Shown here: one piece after another, positions 33,910 to 48,353 of the stretch
Position numbering within the stretch: position 1 is the stretch's first letter
How the letters are laid out: each line of letters begins with the position of its first letter
DNA from: Ciona savignyi
Taxonomy: Eukaryota > Chordata > Ascidiacea > Phlebobranchia > Cionidae
Assembly: GCA_000149265.1 (NCBI GenBank)
Contig: CH002899.1
Location: forward strand, 178,051-242,050
DNA: 64,000 nt
Direction of reading: 5' to 3'
Notes under the pieces: generated by a model
Told to the model about the DNA's origin: nothing
Database searches by the model: none
Seen by the model: only the letters and a program-made list of their open reading frames with translations
Made by a program: the position numbers and the translations under genes

Positions 33910-36900
33910 TCATACCATATGTTCCGCCGTGGTTGTTGTTGGATTCGCGTTAATGTCACCTTTCTTTTGGTTTGAATCTTTGTCTTTTAATCGCTTTACT
34001 TCGTCACGTAGGCGCTGCAAAACAAGCACAACAAATATAGTAATATCCAAATATGCACAGTGATAATGCATACTTGGCCATAACTTACAAAACTTAGGCA
34101 AAAAATCAAGTCGGTTTTCACTGACCAATTAAAAATGGAATGTGACACATTTAAAACATGTTGAAACGCTACAACACATTAACAGCTATCATCGTGCTGT
34201 ACTACAATTCGGGAGAACACGACTGTATAGATATATACTATATAAAGACATATCAAATCCGATCAACTAAGAACGAAATATCGATTTGCAATACGCATTT
34301 CGGTTAGTTTCCGGCTCCAGTGCTCACCAATATTTCCTGCTGTTGGGTCGAGAACTCGCGCGTTTTGAGTTTCAGCTTTTCCAGCTCCGACTTGATGACG
34401 CTGAGACCGCGTTCGTCATCTTCTCGCAGGATCCCGTTTTCGACGATCGCTTCCCTACACCGGTCCGTGCTGCTGTTCGATTTCTTTAGGATCGAATGTT
34501 TATTGCTTCTCGGCCAGGAGTCGGTCCTTGATGACGAAGCGATGCTTTCCTAGGAGCGGAAGCAATTCAGTTCTTCCGTTCAGAATTCGACCCGAAAGTC
34601 AAGTTCAGCGCAGCACGAATCGCGGTTAAGTATCGCATTTCCCACGCAATTCGTGGGTAAACTTTTATACGAAAGATGACACAATAAAGAATGCACCACC
34701 CAGTCTTGCGACAGTTGCACTTACTACACATTACAACATATTTTCGCACCGTTATGTATTCATTTATATGAGATGCCCTGTTTAAAAGACATAACGCCAA
34801 TGCTTTATTCCATTTTAATCGAATTTTTAATATGAAAAGTTATGCATAAGATTTATATTTCTTCTAATACAACCCTATACAACTAATCGTGTACATCTAT
34901 AGATGATTCAATGTTGGCAACATAAACTTACCAGTCCTGTGTCAGAGTCCAGGCTTGTAAAACTCCCACACGACTGGCACGGGGAAGCGGAACGAAGCGG
35001 CCTGTGGATGAAACGTCAACTATAATTAGAATAGGATCTGACTCATTACAAAACAGGATATAAAAACTTGCAATAGATATTAATACAACCTACTCAGCAA
35101 TATTTAAATTTATAATAGAGATTTTTGTGGCGATTCGTTAAAGGAATCCACCTAATCGGAATAATGCAACAACAAAAAATGATATTGAAAAGTTGTATTT
35201 ATAGTTGTCGGTACTTCTCGAGTGGTAAAGAAAAAAGTAAAGGAATTCTAAAACGCATGTTAGTTTGTACCTGTTTTTCTGAGGTGATTCGTTAAGGGAG
35301 TTGACGCTTCCCTGATTAGACTTTCGGTCATTTGCAGCGTCAGACACGTGACCACTATCTTGCATACCGTGTCTGCTGTCCCTGTGAATTTAAAACGATA
35401 TCACACCCGGGTTCATTTACAAAAGAACGTCACTTATTCTTAAAAACATTGATTGTTACTCACCCTTTTGAACCATTAAGGTCACAACTGCTGTTCGGTT
35501 TCTTTGTAATAGCCCGTTTTCGATCCTGTTAAAATGACGAGTTATACTACGACACCATATCGATATATCGGATACAAGAAATATGTGTTTACACCCGTAA
35601 ATGAATAACTTAAAAACGTTATAACAAGCGCTATCGTCAGATTACCTCTACCAACTGTCGAGTTAGCGTAGCTAGATTACTAGATTACAATCTGCTGATA
35701 AAATACTTACAGAAATGCGGTCTGAGAGTCCTTTTCTGTTGTTTAAAGTAGGGCTTCCATTCGTGTCATCAAACGATTTATTTTTTGCCAACCTCTGTAA
35801 ATGGGTTTATTGTGAAATGTTACGCCAAGCATTGTTTGCATTGTATATTATAGAATGCATGCATCGACATTTTAAAAATAATATTAAAGGCCAAACTAAC
35901 AATGAAATGGAAAAACATGGAAAATATACTATTTAAAAACGTAAAACGCACGAAAACCATGTAATATACACGGCTGTGAATGTGCGTCGTTCAATAACAA
36001 CATCTGCTATTTCCCGTACAGTTACCTTAAAAGTTTCGTAAAATCCGCTTGTCGCATCCTTCTGTGTATCAGATGATGCCGACGACGTGCTGATGTTGTC
36101 TCCACCGGATTGAGTCGCAAGTCCTAACATCATCTCGGTGCCTTTGTTGACTTCTTCATGTAGCTGGTCCAGCAACATCGATCTACCAGAATACAAAGAG
36201 CGATTTACATATGGAATGTATACAGTAAATGCGTTTTGCAGTCGTGTTTGGTCCGCTACCTTCGACGGCAACACACACTGGTATCGGATATGTTTATTTT
36301 ATTGAAAATATATCTATTATTCATGATGGGCACAGGAAGAGACAGTTAGATTTTTAGAGGACAATGCGAACCTACGTAAGCGAATACTATATCATCGCTA
36401 TTCCCGAGCGTGGGAAAACGACAGCGGTTGTGTAGAATTATATGTCGGATAAACAGCGTATTTTGATACCTACCGCGTTCTGTATTGGAGTTTCGCAAAC
36501 TGTTCAGACTTGCAGCATGCCCACTCTGCGTTCATGAGCTTGCAGTAGAGCCAGTCTCGAAATTGGTGATCTTTGGCGAAAACAGCTGGCTCCGGGACAA
36601 GCGGCTCGAATTCTGGAACGTCTTCGCGACATGTCACCGACACCTTTAATGTTTTAATCCCGTTAGCAATTAACACGCAAGGTCTAATTGATTATCAATG
36701 CCCGCACAGTAGGTAATAAGATGCTTGATTTATGGAGTAAAAGAGCAAAATTTACACTACCGAAGCAAAAATGTGAAAGTGCTGGTACGTACTACAGTTT
36801 GCAATTTACCTTGTATCGGCAGTTGTCAGTTCCGGGATCAATAGGCTGAATAACAATATACGCGTGCAGGAAGTGCGATGTAATCATATTGGGAACAAAA

Positions 36901-39900
36901 GGAGTTTCCTCATCTTGAAAAACAATTGCTACGATGTCATTCCCAATATGCCTCTTGCGTTGTAGCTGCATGTCAAATAAATTCGTGTTTTAGATTGAAG
37001 TAATCATGGGCATGTTTTTGCCTTTGGGCCGACGCGAATGTATATTTCATGATTTGCCATTATTCGTTCTTTTGTGTTGCGATAAAACAAGTCAACATAC
37101 AGGTATTTCTCAACCCTCCCCGACAGAGACGTTTATACCGTCAGCCTAAAGGCATTTCCCAGAGCTTTATGGGATTTGTACAAAAACAAGAATGTGTTTC
37201 TATCGTATTCAACACCCGCTATAATGGCTGCACGAACTCGACTGTGGATTGAATGCGCGTGTTACAAATATGAATGCTTCTTTTATAAATACTGCGTTGC
37301 CCTGCTTCGGAGTCAACCACGAGTTCTCTGTCCTCAATGTGTATAATTTCACGAATCTTACCTGCTGTCGGTCTCCTTCGACATACGGAAGTTTGGTGGA
37401 TATGTGGAACATAATCTCTTGATCCAGGAAATGACTGTGAATTGAAGTTTGGCCTGTGTGACCGTGGTTGACGTCTAGGCCGCCACGGAACCCCCCGAAT
37501 CCCTGTATGAAGTTGTTTTGTTACTTTCTGAACGGTGAATTAGATCGCCACACCAAAATCACTTGCGCCATTAAAGTATGGGGCGGTGATTCGCCGAATA
37601 TTAAAGACTTCATTTATGACTCCATCATTTATTGAGCCTAGTAGATGTTTAAAAATTTACCCGTTAAACAAAAGTTGATTTCCACATTTTGGTGGAACTT
37701 TAAACATTAATACAATGGCTTACCTGAAGGTCGACATTGTCCCCGAGGAAATCCAGAAACTCCTTAAATGCTGGGCTCTCGTCACAGTTCCCAAACACCT
37801 CTTCCTCTTTCGTCTGTCGCCGCTTCTGGTAAAGGACTCCGAACTTGTGTGAGGAGTTAACACTGTGCTCATCGAACTGCACCAATGACTGCCACACGTT
37901 TGAACATACGATCGGGTAAAATCTGTAAACAAATATCATATTATCGTAAAGTTGGGTTTGGACGAAGTTTCAGATTTAGCCATGATTTAAAAATTGCTTT
38001 GTTCAACTTGTCGATTAACTCTGCTTCATTTGTGGCTTGTTACAATTCCGCTGTAAAAAGGTCACGGGCCGTGACTCACGGCCAATACAATAAATAGCTT
38101 TCTTTATGACATATCTAATGCATATATATGCCCGCTGATTTCAATCGATAAAAATCAATTCACTTTCATCGAATCCTTATTATTTTATTGGCACTTATGT
38201 TCTTCTGCAAATGAATCAATTCCGTTGGTTAGGGAAGCCGCTTCAAACTACAATCCCTTCCGAAACGAACCAATCTCAATATATGAACGCGGTTTTTTAG
38301 AAGTGTTATGAAGTCAAAATCACGATTGTACTAATTGATTTAAATCGGGATTATTTTTATCCATTGTAAAGTTGATCCCGACACTAACATTTTTATTTAA
38401 TTCCACAAAGCTTTATATTAATGCAATAATTGCAATAAACTACTAGCAAGAGCATTTCCGCGAAAACAACGCGGATGAAAACAATCTACAGTAGTTTTTA
38501 CCGCACTGAATTACTATACTAGTTTCAATACAGTTCATTATTTATAATTCTACTTATTGAAATTGGAAGTAAGAATCGTTCGACACATCTCAATAAAAAC
38601 GGTTGGTTGCAAATAATAGCATTACAACAGCTATATCAGATTGATTGGAAATTGTAATTTAACCATAGACCCACTGCATATTTTGTAGGCATGGCTCTGC
38701 GGTTTCGCATAAGAACAATCGAACATATTTTCCAAAATGTATTTATAAGACCATTATAAGAATCTATTAAGGCGAATTACTCATTACTTAATCAGAGAAA
38801 ATGTAGTAAAACAAAGTAACTGCAATATGTCTTATATATAGCGCACTTTTTGTTTAATAACTTCAAATGGACTTACCGGTCGACAGTAATATCATCACAT
38901 AGACTTTTAGCCCACTGTATTGGGCCACCGCTCTCAGGAGTAATAGGAAAACATTTTGTCCAAGACGCATTTCGGCATCTGCATCGAATAACATTTGTTT
39001 AATGACACTACACACTACTAAAAACAACACGACTAGCCAGTCACATAATGAAAAGTCACAAATACAAGCACCATAATAATAAAAGATTACCCCGTGGAAA
39101 GAATGATCAGGGCCTTCTACAGTTATTATTAATAGTTTAAGTGTCAAACACAATATCCAAAACTTCAAATTGAAAACATTATTTAATCACTAACCGCAAC
39201 ACAACTCTATGTTGACCAAGTTCGCTCCCGTCCAAGCAATTTTCATATTTCACTGACATAATAATGGAGCCATTGTTTTCGTTGTTGTAATCGTAACCGT
39301 ACATGTTTACATGTTCCTTTGAAGATAAAATTCCATGTGAAAACGATTTAGGTTAAGTATTTGGGCATATAAGTATTTTTCTTAATTATTTGTCTAGTAT
39401 GGAACCGACATACATGTATACCTCTAATGGCAGATACAAATATATGTGTATTAAATTCAATCAATCATATCCTGATAGAAACCAGTGGTAGTACTCTGAT
39501 TTGTATTGCTTACATATGGAAAGCAGGAAATGATGATTTATTATTGCGACTACGGAAAATGCTTTCAGCGTATTACACCAGCCATTTGGCACAGCTTTAA
39601 TTCATAAAATCTATAGTAAAATCATGTGGTACCGACATATTAAGTATAGAAATACAGCAGCATAAGTTAATAATCTCAATGATCTGCCTTTCAAACTTAC
39701 TTTTCCCACAAAGTGGTCTCGGTATGCGGTGGTCACTTCATCCCGCTGTAGACGACAACTGATCGCGGTTTGTGTTGGTTTGAGGGTGGTAGGGTCGGCG
39801 GTTACGTGGGTAGACTTGGGGTGGAAGCCCTGAGCCCAGTAACCACCATGGGGCGGGGGAATAACCTGTGCGTATGGGGGACCTCGGCGCAGAACTTCGT

Positions 39901-42707
39901 TGATTGACGGGTAAAGAGGTGCGGGTGTATCATTCTGTATGTAGGGGAATTGTTTAACGCCAAACGATAATCACATCGCATAATTATTTGCAGTTCTTTA
40001 TATGTCTGAAAGCATTTAAACCTTAGCTTTATGAAGGCGTGTGATTTACAGTGTTAGAATAATTAGTTCATGAATAATTAAGTCACCACTAAGGCATGCA
40101 TGGTGCTCGTGCTTGTACCACTTCAATGATGTACGAGCAAAAGTTACACTACAATTAAACACAGAAACAACAAAAAACAACCAGTGTTACATGTTAGTGC
40201 TAATTTGCATCCAATCGTATTGATTATCCCCCAATGGATTAAACCCAATAAATGTCTGTGGTTTTAATATATGGTAGTATCGTGACCATGGCTTATTTTC
40301 CGGCCCTATTGAATCTACAGACCTGGATTTCAGGAGTTGGTGCAATGTGAAAAGAACAGCGTTGTTCGTCCATTCGCGTCCCCTAGAATCAAGTACATGG
40401 TCACTCTTTCCAGCAATTAATTTTATTTTTTTAACATAATGTAAATCACCGAGATTCCAAATCACCGAATCACTACATAAGATATACTGGTAACGCGGAA
40501 GGGTGCGTACAACCAAAGAATCAGCATTGTTAAGGGCTATACTGTTTAATCTTACCGAATACTTAACTGCTGATCGAAAACTCCGTGAATACCTCCTCAC
40601 TCGACGCATTTGGAATCTTGGCTGTACTGTGAACTCTTACATCAGACATAGGACTAATACAGAACGCCTTATGACCCTTTTGCGACTGATATATTATACC
40701 TTACTAAATACCTGTGGCAGCTGCGTTTAATCAATACGTTTGTTGGTATAGAAGATACCGTTTCTAGAAGATACCCTTTTTAATATATAACACAAGAATG
40801 CACTGTTTCAGAGGACACTTAAATATCAACATTTAAATCTAACGTATCTCTTAGCGCTGTTAGGCTACTTAAACTTGTGCTCTTAAGAATGGAAGGTTTC
40901 TGCTGAAGGAGCATTAGATACTCTTTGGCTTTCGATGTAATGCCAGCTACTGCGCTTAGGGCGCCATAAATATGAATGGAATCTCATTGTAAGCAGTAGA
41001 TAACATCCGGTACTTATCAACAACTCGCAAGTAGAAGGAATACCACTGACAACTACAGCTGAAACTGGACAGACCGAAACCCACTGCATTAACTGCATAC
41101 ATTCAAATCAATGCTGACTAATATGGCGACTTATAAAGAATTAACGTTATCGATTTAATTTCATAAACAGAATAAACGTTTTGATTTGTTGTTTGATTTA
41201 CGGCCCATGCTGTACAGTTTCAGTGAAATGCATCGTCGAAATCTGTCTAACCGCAAAGGTTTCGTTTTCTACCTTACTGTGACCCATTCCTTTCAGGCAA
41301 TGTCGGCCTACATCAGGAACAGTTCATATGAAACGCGTGACATAGTTGTAGGAAGTAATAGTGCAATATGCGGATCGCCTTACCTGCATTTTTTCCAACA
41401 ATGCAAAGAGGTCGTCGGCCTGGCGGTGAAGATAAGAGAATTAAGAAAGTGTTCTGCCATACAAAGCACCTCGCACCCATGCATATTGGCCGTGGAACCA
41501 AATTTGAGTTGGTCATATGCGAGAATATCGATCGAAAGGTTCAACTGACCGACGAGTAACATCGATAGCATTGGAATTTATACTCTCACAAATCCCCCCT
41601 TAATTAGATCAACTATCACGTGCATTGTAATGATCACGTTGCACTATGTTAAAATCAAGCCCCTCTAAAGCATGCATAAATTACTTTCAAAAAACATTAA
41701 TACAACACAGTACCATGTACATTATTCCATCTATACAATCAACACAAAATCTTTCACATCAATCGTGCATTGCCTGATTAGGTATTAGTAAGGGACAAGT
41801 AACGTTGAAATTAATTTTTCGGCACCATTTTCAAAAAATACCTTGCTCGCTTCCGATACCTTGCTTCCGCCTTCATCTTGGGAACAAGGCTCACATAACA
41901 CTCCACCGTCGGATTCTTTTCTAAAAGGAATTAAAGCAATGTAAGCTTTTTTACCGTTTATGTAAATGAAATATAATTTAATGCATAGACACTTAAAGGG
42001 ATTATTAATAATGTCAGGTAAATAACCGGTGATTGCGTAACGATCAATAATTAGATACCGCGTAGAGGCGCCATGCCGGTAGTACATCTCACTGGTGCCA
42101 CCTACCGGTAAAATAACTAACAAAAACCGAAGTTTAAAATGGAATAAGAGGGCAAACCATAATATATGGCGATGTGCAGCGTTAACACAGTCGAACGATT
42201 TGGAGGCGGAATTAGTAATTCTACCTGGTCGGATCTGTTAATAGGGTTGCCATAGCAGCAGCTGCAGCGGCCTTTTCAGCTTTTGTTTTTTGCATAGAGT
42301 GTTTTTGCATTGAACCGATAAAACGGGCTGTAATTCGAAATGTATTTTTCTTGACCGGCATCCCGTTCTCATCGAGTTCCGAACCGTTATCGAACAAGCC
42401 GGAAGAGACCTCGATTAACTCCTCCGAGGTACCGGAAGAAACTGCCGCTCTTCGGTACCGAAGTCGGTCGGATATTGGGCTAATCTGGTCGACCTTGTCG
42501 GAGCTGTTATTTCGCCGTAATCCGCCTTGCTTATACGTGAACACTTGATTCTCGCACTCTTGGCTCGAGCAGTTCCGGTAGGTTCGCGCGGCTCTGCTGG
42601 GACTCGAAAGGTGACTGGCGGACTTGCTCTTCAGGCCAATGCTTCTCCACACCGCCGTGACCGGACCAGAGACATCAAACGGCGATTCCAACTTCGATGA
42701 CGTTGGA
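33910..42707 (-). CDS. RAP1GAP: Rap1 GTPase-activating protein, shared body
   Basis: Minus-strand exons in order: 42707-42225, 41920-41860 (or to 41842), 41419-41384, 39934-39701, 39316-39195, 38978-38877, 37922-37724, 37502-37362, 36965-36810, 36643-36474, 36182-36026, 35794-35711, 35525-35464, 35381-35271, 35001-34932, 34549-34328, 34014-33910. From 41419 on they give 656 aa, close to vertebrate RAP1GAP. Landmarks: GoLoco-like [71 protein letters not shown] (the catalytic Asn thumb), PFVPNMI, then a serine-rich tail and a short charged coiled coil ending AEHMV. The family switches off Rap1 and Rap2 by supplying an asparagine for GTP hydrolysis. All joins are GT-AG and in phase. The 42.2-kb exon has no ATG of its own and is open only from an acceptor, so it needs an upstream first exon. 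Confidence 0.93.
40187..40609 (-). other. Unrecognised 140-codon open frame in a Rap1GAP intron
   Basis: An open frame of about 140 codons lies in the intron between the GoLoco-like exon and the YPSINEVL exon. The second half is fairly hydrophilic and mixed in composition (…[10 protein letters not shown]…, …GDNQYDWMQ…), more protein-like than neighbouring chance frames. I see no acceptor-donor pair that would place it in the Rap1GAP message and no family motif. It may be a chance frame or a remnant of an intronic gene. Confidence 0.2.
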
Positions 42708-45700
42708 CTGTGACCAGCGATGCGGTGTTAGGGAATTTAGAGGGCAAAACTGCAACATTCACAGCGTCCATTCACATTCAATCACACACAACATTACACT
42801 TTCTCTTACTACTTCTCACTTCTACTAAATAGAGAATTTCTCAAACGACTTGAAAATACTGTCTTGAAATGTACAATTTTATAGGATTACCTGACTGAAA
42901 TGTAAAACCTTGTACGCCCAAAGCTAACACAGACAACGCGTAGATAAAAAGACAAAATACACAATTTCGGACCACAAAATGAACAGTTCATTTTAAACTG
43001 AAATTTTCTCCTTTAAATTTTGTCACGTCGCTTCTCCAACACAACATGCTTTAAAACGAGAGAAGTTTTAAATTGGGAAAATAAACCAACACTCGTCCTT
43101 AGATGAGTCAGGCAAATTGAGTTCATGATTCACTGAACATTACATCAACAAGCACATTAAATTCTAAAAATTTACCATCTAAGTCAATAATGCTACCATG
43201 GATTGTTATGACATTTACCAAATCTTTGTGAATTATCAATTTAATTTATTAAAGGACTACTTGTGTAAAGCCGGGAGCTGCATATTTGGAAACCGCGGCA
43301 ACAACACGTACAGAATATAAACAGAAGCAATGTTTAAACATTTTCTGACGTGATTAGCCGGAGAGGTTTCTTTATTAAGCACTATAAGACCAAATAAGAT
43401 CGACCAAGTTTCACAGTATTCGAGAATATAAGAAACAAAGAGAATTTGTTTGGCGTGATATGCGCTACTGCTACAAATTCCATTTCACTATATTTCCAAG
43501 CTTATTTAACAGGGAACCGTAGTGAAATCGATTTAAAAAAAAACTTGGCTATTCTTAGATGGCGCGACTTCTCTGTAGAAAGCACGGAACCTGTCACTTC
43601 ATCTCTGGCTTCATCGATCGCTCGCTATATAGTTGTAAAATGCCATAATATTGAACACGTCCTTCGTATATAGCGCTCGGACAGTGAACGATCCTAATCG
43701 CGCTGACAGCTGCGTCGAACTTTATAAAAATGACCATTATGCGGACTGACTGTGAATAATGAGCTCTTCTCAAATTGCATAACGAAATCCGATACACGGT
43801 TCGACTATCCGGGCTGTGAGCGAATCTATTGTGACAGACGGACTGAAATGTAAACGCGCCCCCGCTTCCGATGAATGGATACGTGTACCATCCCACCTTG
43901 AACAATGCCTAGCTTTACTTAGCAAATAGACTATAGCTTAATCGAACCAATCTATTTTAAACAGATCTGATAAACCTTTCAGTAGGTTGCGTTGTGGTGT
44001 GCTTTCTAATGATCTGCGATGCCAAAATTTATTCTCCAATTATTACCTATATCCGCCTGGCGTGGTGGGTATTCGGCGATATTAAAACGCAGCATGAATA
44101 ATGCATGGGCGGCTCTTTCCCGCTGTGCTAATGTAAGCACCAATAAGCTAAGCCATCAATAGCTTAAACAAGGTAGAACACATTTATCTGGCACAAAATA
44201 TTCGCTGGTCAGACGTGAGGTCCCTAAAGATTTGCCGGGTGGCAGGCATTTTATTAGCCGCTGTAGACGTTTCCCGATCAATATCCTATCCGCAATTGCG
44301 CTAGGTGACCGCACTCATTTCGCATGATTAAAAGACAATTTTGTTTTGCGCTCGATAAACAGGAAAACTAACGACGGGATTAGGAAATATCATCTGCAAG
44401 CTGCAATGTCATACACGACCCAAACACTTTAACCGTATTAACTTTTCCCACATCACAACTGTGCCTACCAAACTGACTATCTTTAGCCCCTTAGTGCAAG
44501 AAAACAACGATTCTGTAAAAAAAATCACAACGCATTATTTATATTTGCTACGTTTGAACTCCGCACTTTTATCCGAAAAGCCGATCGTACGATAACTTTT
44601 GGGGCACTAAATACATATATTTATATTTGCTATATTTAAACTGCGCACGTTTCATCTGACCACTGATATACATCACCACAGCCGTAACGCCGCACTAATT
44701 TTGCTTTTATTCCGGTTCCAAAGTACTTCCAAAAGCTAGATCCACTCAAACCGCTTTGGCGCACGGGTTTTACCACTTGGACCGCTCTTCAGTTCAACAC
44801 GTTATTGTACACAACTATTACAATCAACCCGTGCTTCTCAACCGCCGAAAACATCTGTGTTTTTTCAGTCAAAGGGCGATGCGTGGTAAAGATTAGATAT
44901 TTCTGCCAAGCCAAGGGCATAATAGTTAGATACCGGGTTATTGGTCGCGGTAATTTTTTTACTATGAATTGTTATCGTTCTAGTATCGCATGCACCAGAG
45001 GTGTACAAAGGCTGTAATCGTGATAGTACACCAAGCTGCGAACAACGAAATTCGTTGAAACCTCCACTAAAAACAGGAAAATTGTAACGATGTTTTGTGT
45101 TATTGCTTTAGCGGCGATTTAGATTTTCTCCTGGCCAATGACGTCATACATGATTTAGGTCGCTGGGATAAAAACCGTGAGCCAAATCGAGCATTTAATA
45201 CGCTTCCGGTGAAATCACCACGCCGTTGTACTACCCATGTCAACATCATATTCAAAACCAAACAAAACTTATTACACGAAGGTATAAACAGTACTTAAAT
45301 GCAAATGCAACAATTATTAAGGTTAAATTAGTCGTGGGAGTATTTGTTAAGATTTTGATAATGCACAATATTTGGTCAACGTACAGGTTTGACAGCTAAT
45401 AACTTTCTATCCGGATTTTTAATAAATCTCGCCTTCTTATTACTCAAGTGACGATCGACTTAATTTCCCCTTCTGTGCATTGCCAGTCTAGACAAAAGGG
45501 AGTTGAAACAATTCGGTTGGATTGAACTGATAGCTTAAGCTATGGCTTATCCGGGTTCCCTTGATGGTGCTAGGAGTTGGTTTTTAATGGATAAGGGGCT
45601 GTGCTATATCTTCCTGCATCTGAACGCGGTCTCGATTAAACTCCAGCCTCGGGGTGGCTCGCAGCGTGTTTTTTATTTACCACAACGCGACCTCCGCTAG

Positions 45701-46468
45701 TTATTATAGACTTGTACAAGTGGTGAAGCCATTACGGCTGAAAAGGAGAAAATCGCCAAAATGACTTAAAATCTGCCGAAAGTGTCAAGCACTATTTTCG
45801 TAAGCGACCTGTGGGCGTTTAGCAAACCGATATCGATTAAGATAGTCCAATAAGGGTACTAGCTGCATCTGGGTATAATGATTGCATTGAAGCGACTACC
45901 GATACGAATGTATTTACTCGACGTCCAATATTTATTCTACTGGCACAGCTGATCCCCTCGTACCAACGCGTCCGAGAACAATCGATATAAGCTTTCGTAA
46001 CATGAATGTAATAATCCTATACGTTATGTAAAACAACAAATTGTCTAAAAGCGGCTATTGCCTTTCTCAATAAACTTCCAATCGACCAGAGCGGATAACA
46101 GAGAGTGAAATACCTTAATAAAACGCCATGTGCGAATACCCTGCATCCTTTAATTGGATATCCTTTTTGGTCTATAGTATAATATGCATTGGAGACTGGC
46201 TTAAAAGGAAAAAATCGAAATGTACACGTATGTGACTTCCTCTAATTAGAACTGGACAAACGAAGCTCCACTAACAGAGACTTGGCTTTTATGCAATTAA
46301 AAAGTATATACATACATACTGTCTCGAGCACTATTCTTGCACTATGACGCTCACCAACGCAACGGATCATTTTCTGCCTTAAAATAACTAACCTCTTTTA
46401 TCAAGCACACACCACACACGTTATCACACTCTCATTCATCCAACACAATTTTGCCCCAGCTAACTTAC
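42708..46468. other. Intron upstream of the 42.2-kb Rap1GAP exon
   Basis: No exon could be supported on either strand. It contains AT-rich unique sequence with a few short frames. Confidence 0.35.
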
Positions 46469-46599
46469 CTGCACGTCACGGCAGGCAAATAAGTGACGTC
46501 ATCATCTTCGTCATTGCTTTCGTCACCGAATGCAATTTGCCTGTGCATCTCTGGTGAAAAATACCTTTTCGGCCGACTGAATGAAGTCGTAACAGACAT
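46469..46599 (-). CDS. Candidate alternative first exon of the Rap1GAP gene (a)
   Basis: ATG at 46599 opens a 43-codon stretch (MSVTTSFSRPKRYFSP...) with an acidic DESNDEDDD run. It ends TGCAG|GTAAGT, a strong donor, in phase 2. That matches the phase-2 acceptor at 42707, and the joined codon would be AGT. With the shared body it gives about 881 aa. No similarity to vertebrate RAP1GAP amino ends is evident. It is assigned by phase, strand and position. Confidence 0.55.
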
Positions 46600-48353
46600 G
46601 ATAACAAAGCATTCAGAAACCTTTTTTTCATTTCATTGCAATGAGATATAGTAAATAATGCAGTATCTACAGCGCGGTGACGAGGCGCAGCCTAAACACA
46701 TCCTGTAATGCTGCTGTAATTAACATTATCAAACATCTCCTACCTCCTCGCATTTACTGTGTGTGCTAGAAGAAGCTAATAGTTCAGTCACTGATACGCA
46801 TTACTATGTCTAACATGTAATCATGCGTTGTCGTTTATCTATATGACGTAAGCCGTTCGTTAATCTGCACTTACACTCAGGATTTCCAATTAAATGCGCG
46901 GAAAAATGCATTTATACCGCGCAAACAGCCCTCGCTGTGGCCAGTACAACCTTTTTGACTCCGACGGTCGCAATAACAACGCGACCTCGAGTCTCGGACA
47001 GTTTGTTTCACGTTATAGCTCGACCATGAACGTTTAGCCACTGAAGCAGAAATAAAACTTTAAAAGAAAGCTCGGCTGGAGGCGGGCGGAGAAGCGTAAG
47101 TGGCGCCAGAGATCAGTATCAGTTCACTGGTAAAACCAATCTAGACCACGCCACGGTACAACTGAGAAAGCTTACGTTGAAAGAAAGCGTCTATGACTCC
47201 AGTATACACTGAAATGCCTAAAATTGCCCAAAAAAAATTTAAAGATGCAGCTATTATTAGACCCGAGCAACAAAACCGAATCGATGGAGACCACGCAAAT
47301 CAGCTTGTGGAGCAGCGTTCCAAAAATCGTTTTTTAAGAGGCCGCCTCGGTGTTTTCTAAACGTTTAACCCGTGGCTGTCGTTCGAACATAGTCCCCAGA
47401 GAACCCTTATTTGAGATAACAGAAGCCCTTAGAAATAAATTGAAATGAGATTTCGAACTAAATAAAATCCCGTTGTGCATATGCCTGACAGTTGGGATTA
47501 ACCCATTAAAAAAGTACAAATTTAAACGAAAGTTTGGTTGCGCCGGACTTCCCATTTCTTGCTATATTATTTCACTGACCTATATAAATATATAAATACA
47601 TTATGTGAACATCAAGAATATTTTACGATAATAAAGACCTGTAAACCTGTTATGTTAACCACCTGCGACAACAATATTTCTATTACTGCTCAAATAAAAC
47701 TGGACTACCTTATTCTAATTGTCTCGTTTCACTTTAAAAATACATAACCACAAAAGAGCAAGAAAGCGTCAAGACCGCCTGCACACTAAAACGCTTGTGA
47801 CAAGCAATTTATCGAAGCATTTAACCAGATCTTTAGATCGATATATCTAACCCGACACAACATGTCCCGGAAACAGATTAGTTCCTGTTTTCAAGAGTTC
47901 AGCGCTGTTCCGTGGTTTAAGTCCTTCCTGTGGCGAATAAAAGCTTCTAACAGCCTTATTAACACTTGTCAAAACATTCAACTCGCCACAACGTAACGCG
48001 AAATTAGCCACTCTGCCTGAATCATCCTAATAAAAAAGGCAGTTACACAGCAATCGCTAACTTAAATCTAAAGCTGTAATTGATCTGTACGTTGATTGAT
48101 CTTGGATATTGGATTTATCGATCACAACCTTTTACTCGATTCAACCAATTCAGATCTAACCTGTCTTTGCTGCTCTACAACCACTTTTACGATTTATCTG
48201 ATCTTGATTCGGTAAACATTGACTAGTTAATAATTGTTTCGTACATTGGATTAAAGAGTGTTTATAGGGCTTTTGATAGGCACATAAAACACTTTTGATC
48301 ACTTAATAAAATAAATAAGGGAAAGCACCGTATATTTTCTGGAAGCACATCGT

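Noticed and set aside
34286..34553. Two overlapping plus-strand frames
   Set aside because: Antisense shadows of Rap1GAP exon 34549-34328, which matches the family's GLESVSS-like and coiled-coil tail.
41186..41571. Several overlapping frames on both strands
   Set aside because: Only the 36-nt GoLoco-like segment (41419-41384) is supported. The long frames are in other phases.
42689..42691. Start codon for the 42.2-kb Rap1GAP exon
   Set aside because: The codon there is TTG, not ATG. The frame opens at a splice acceptor at 42708, so this is an internal exon.
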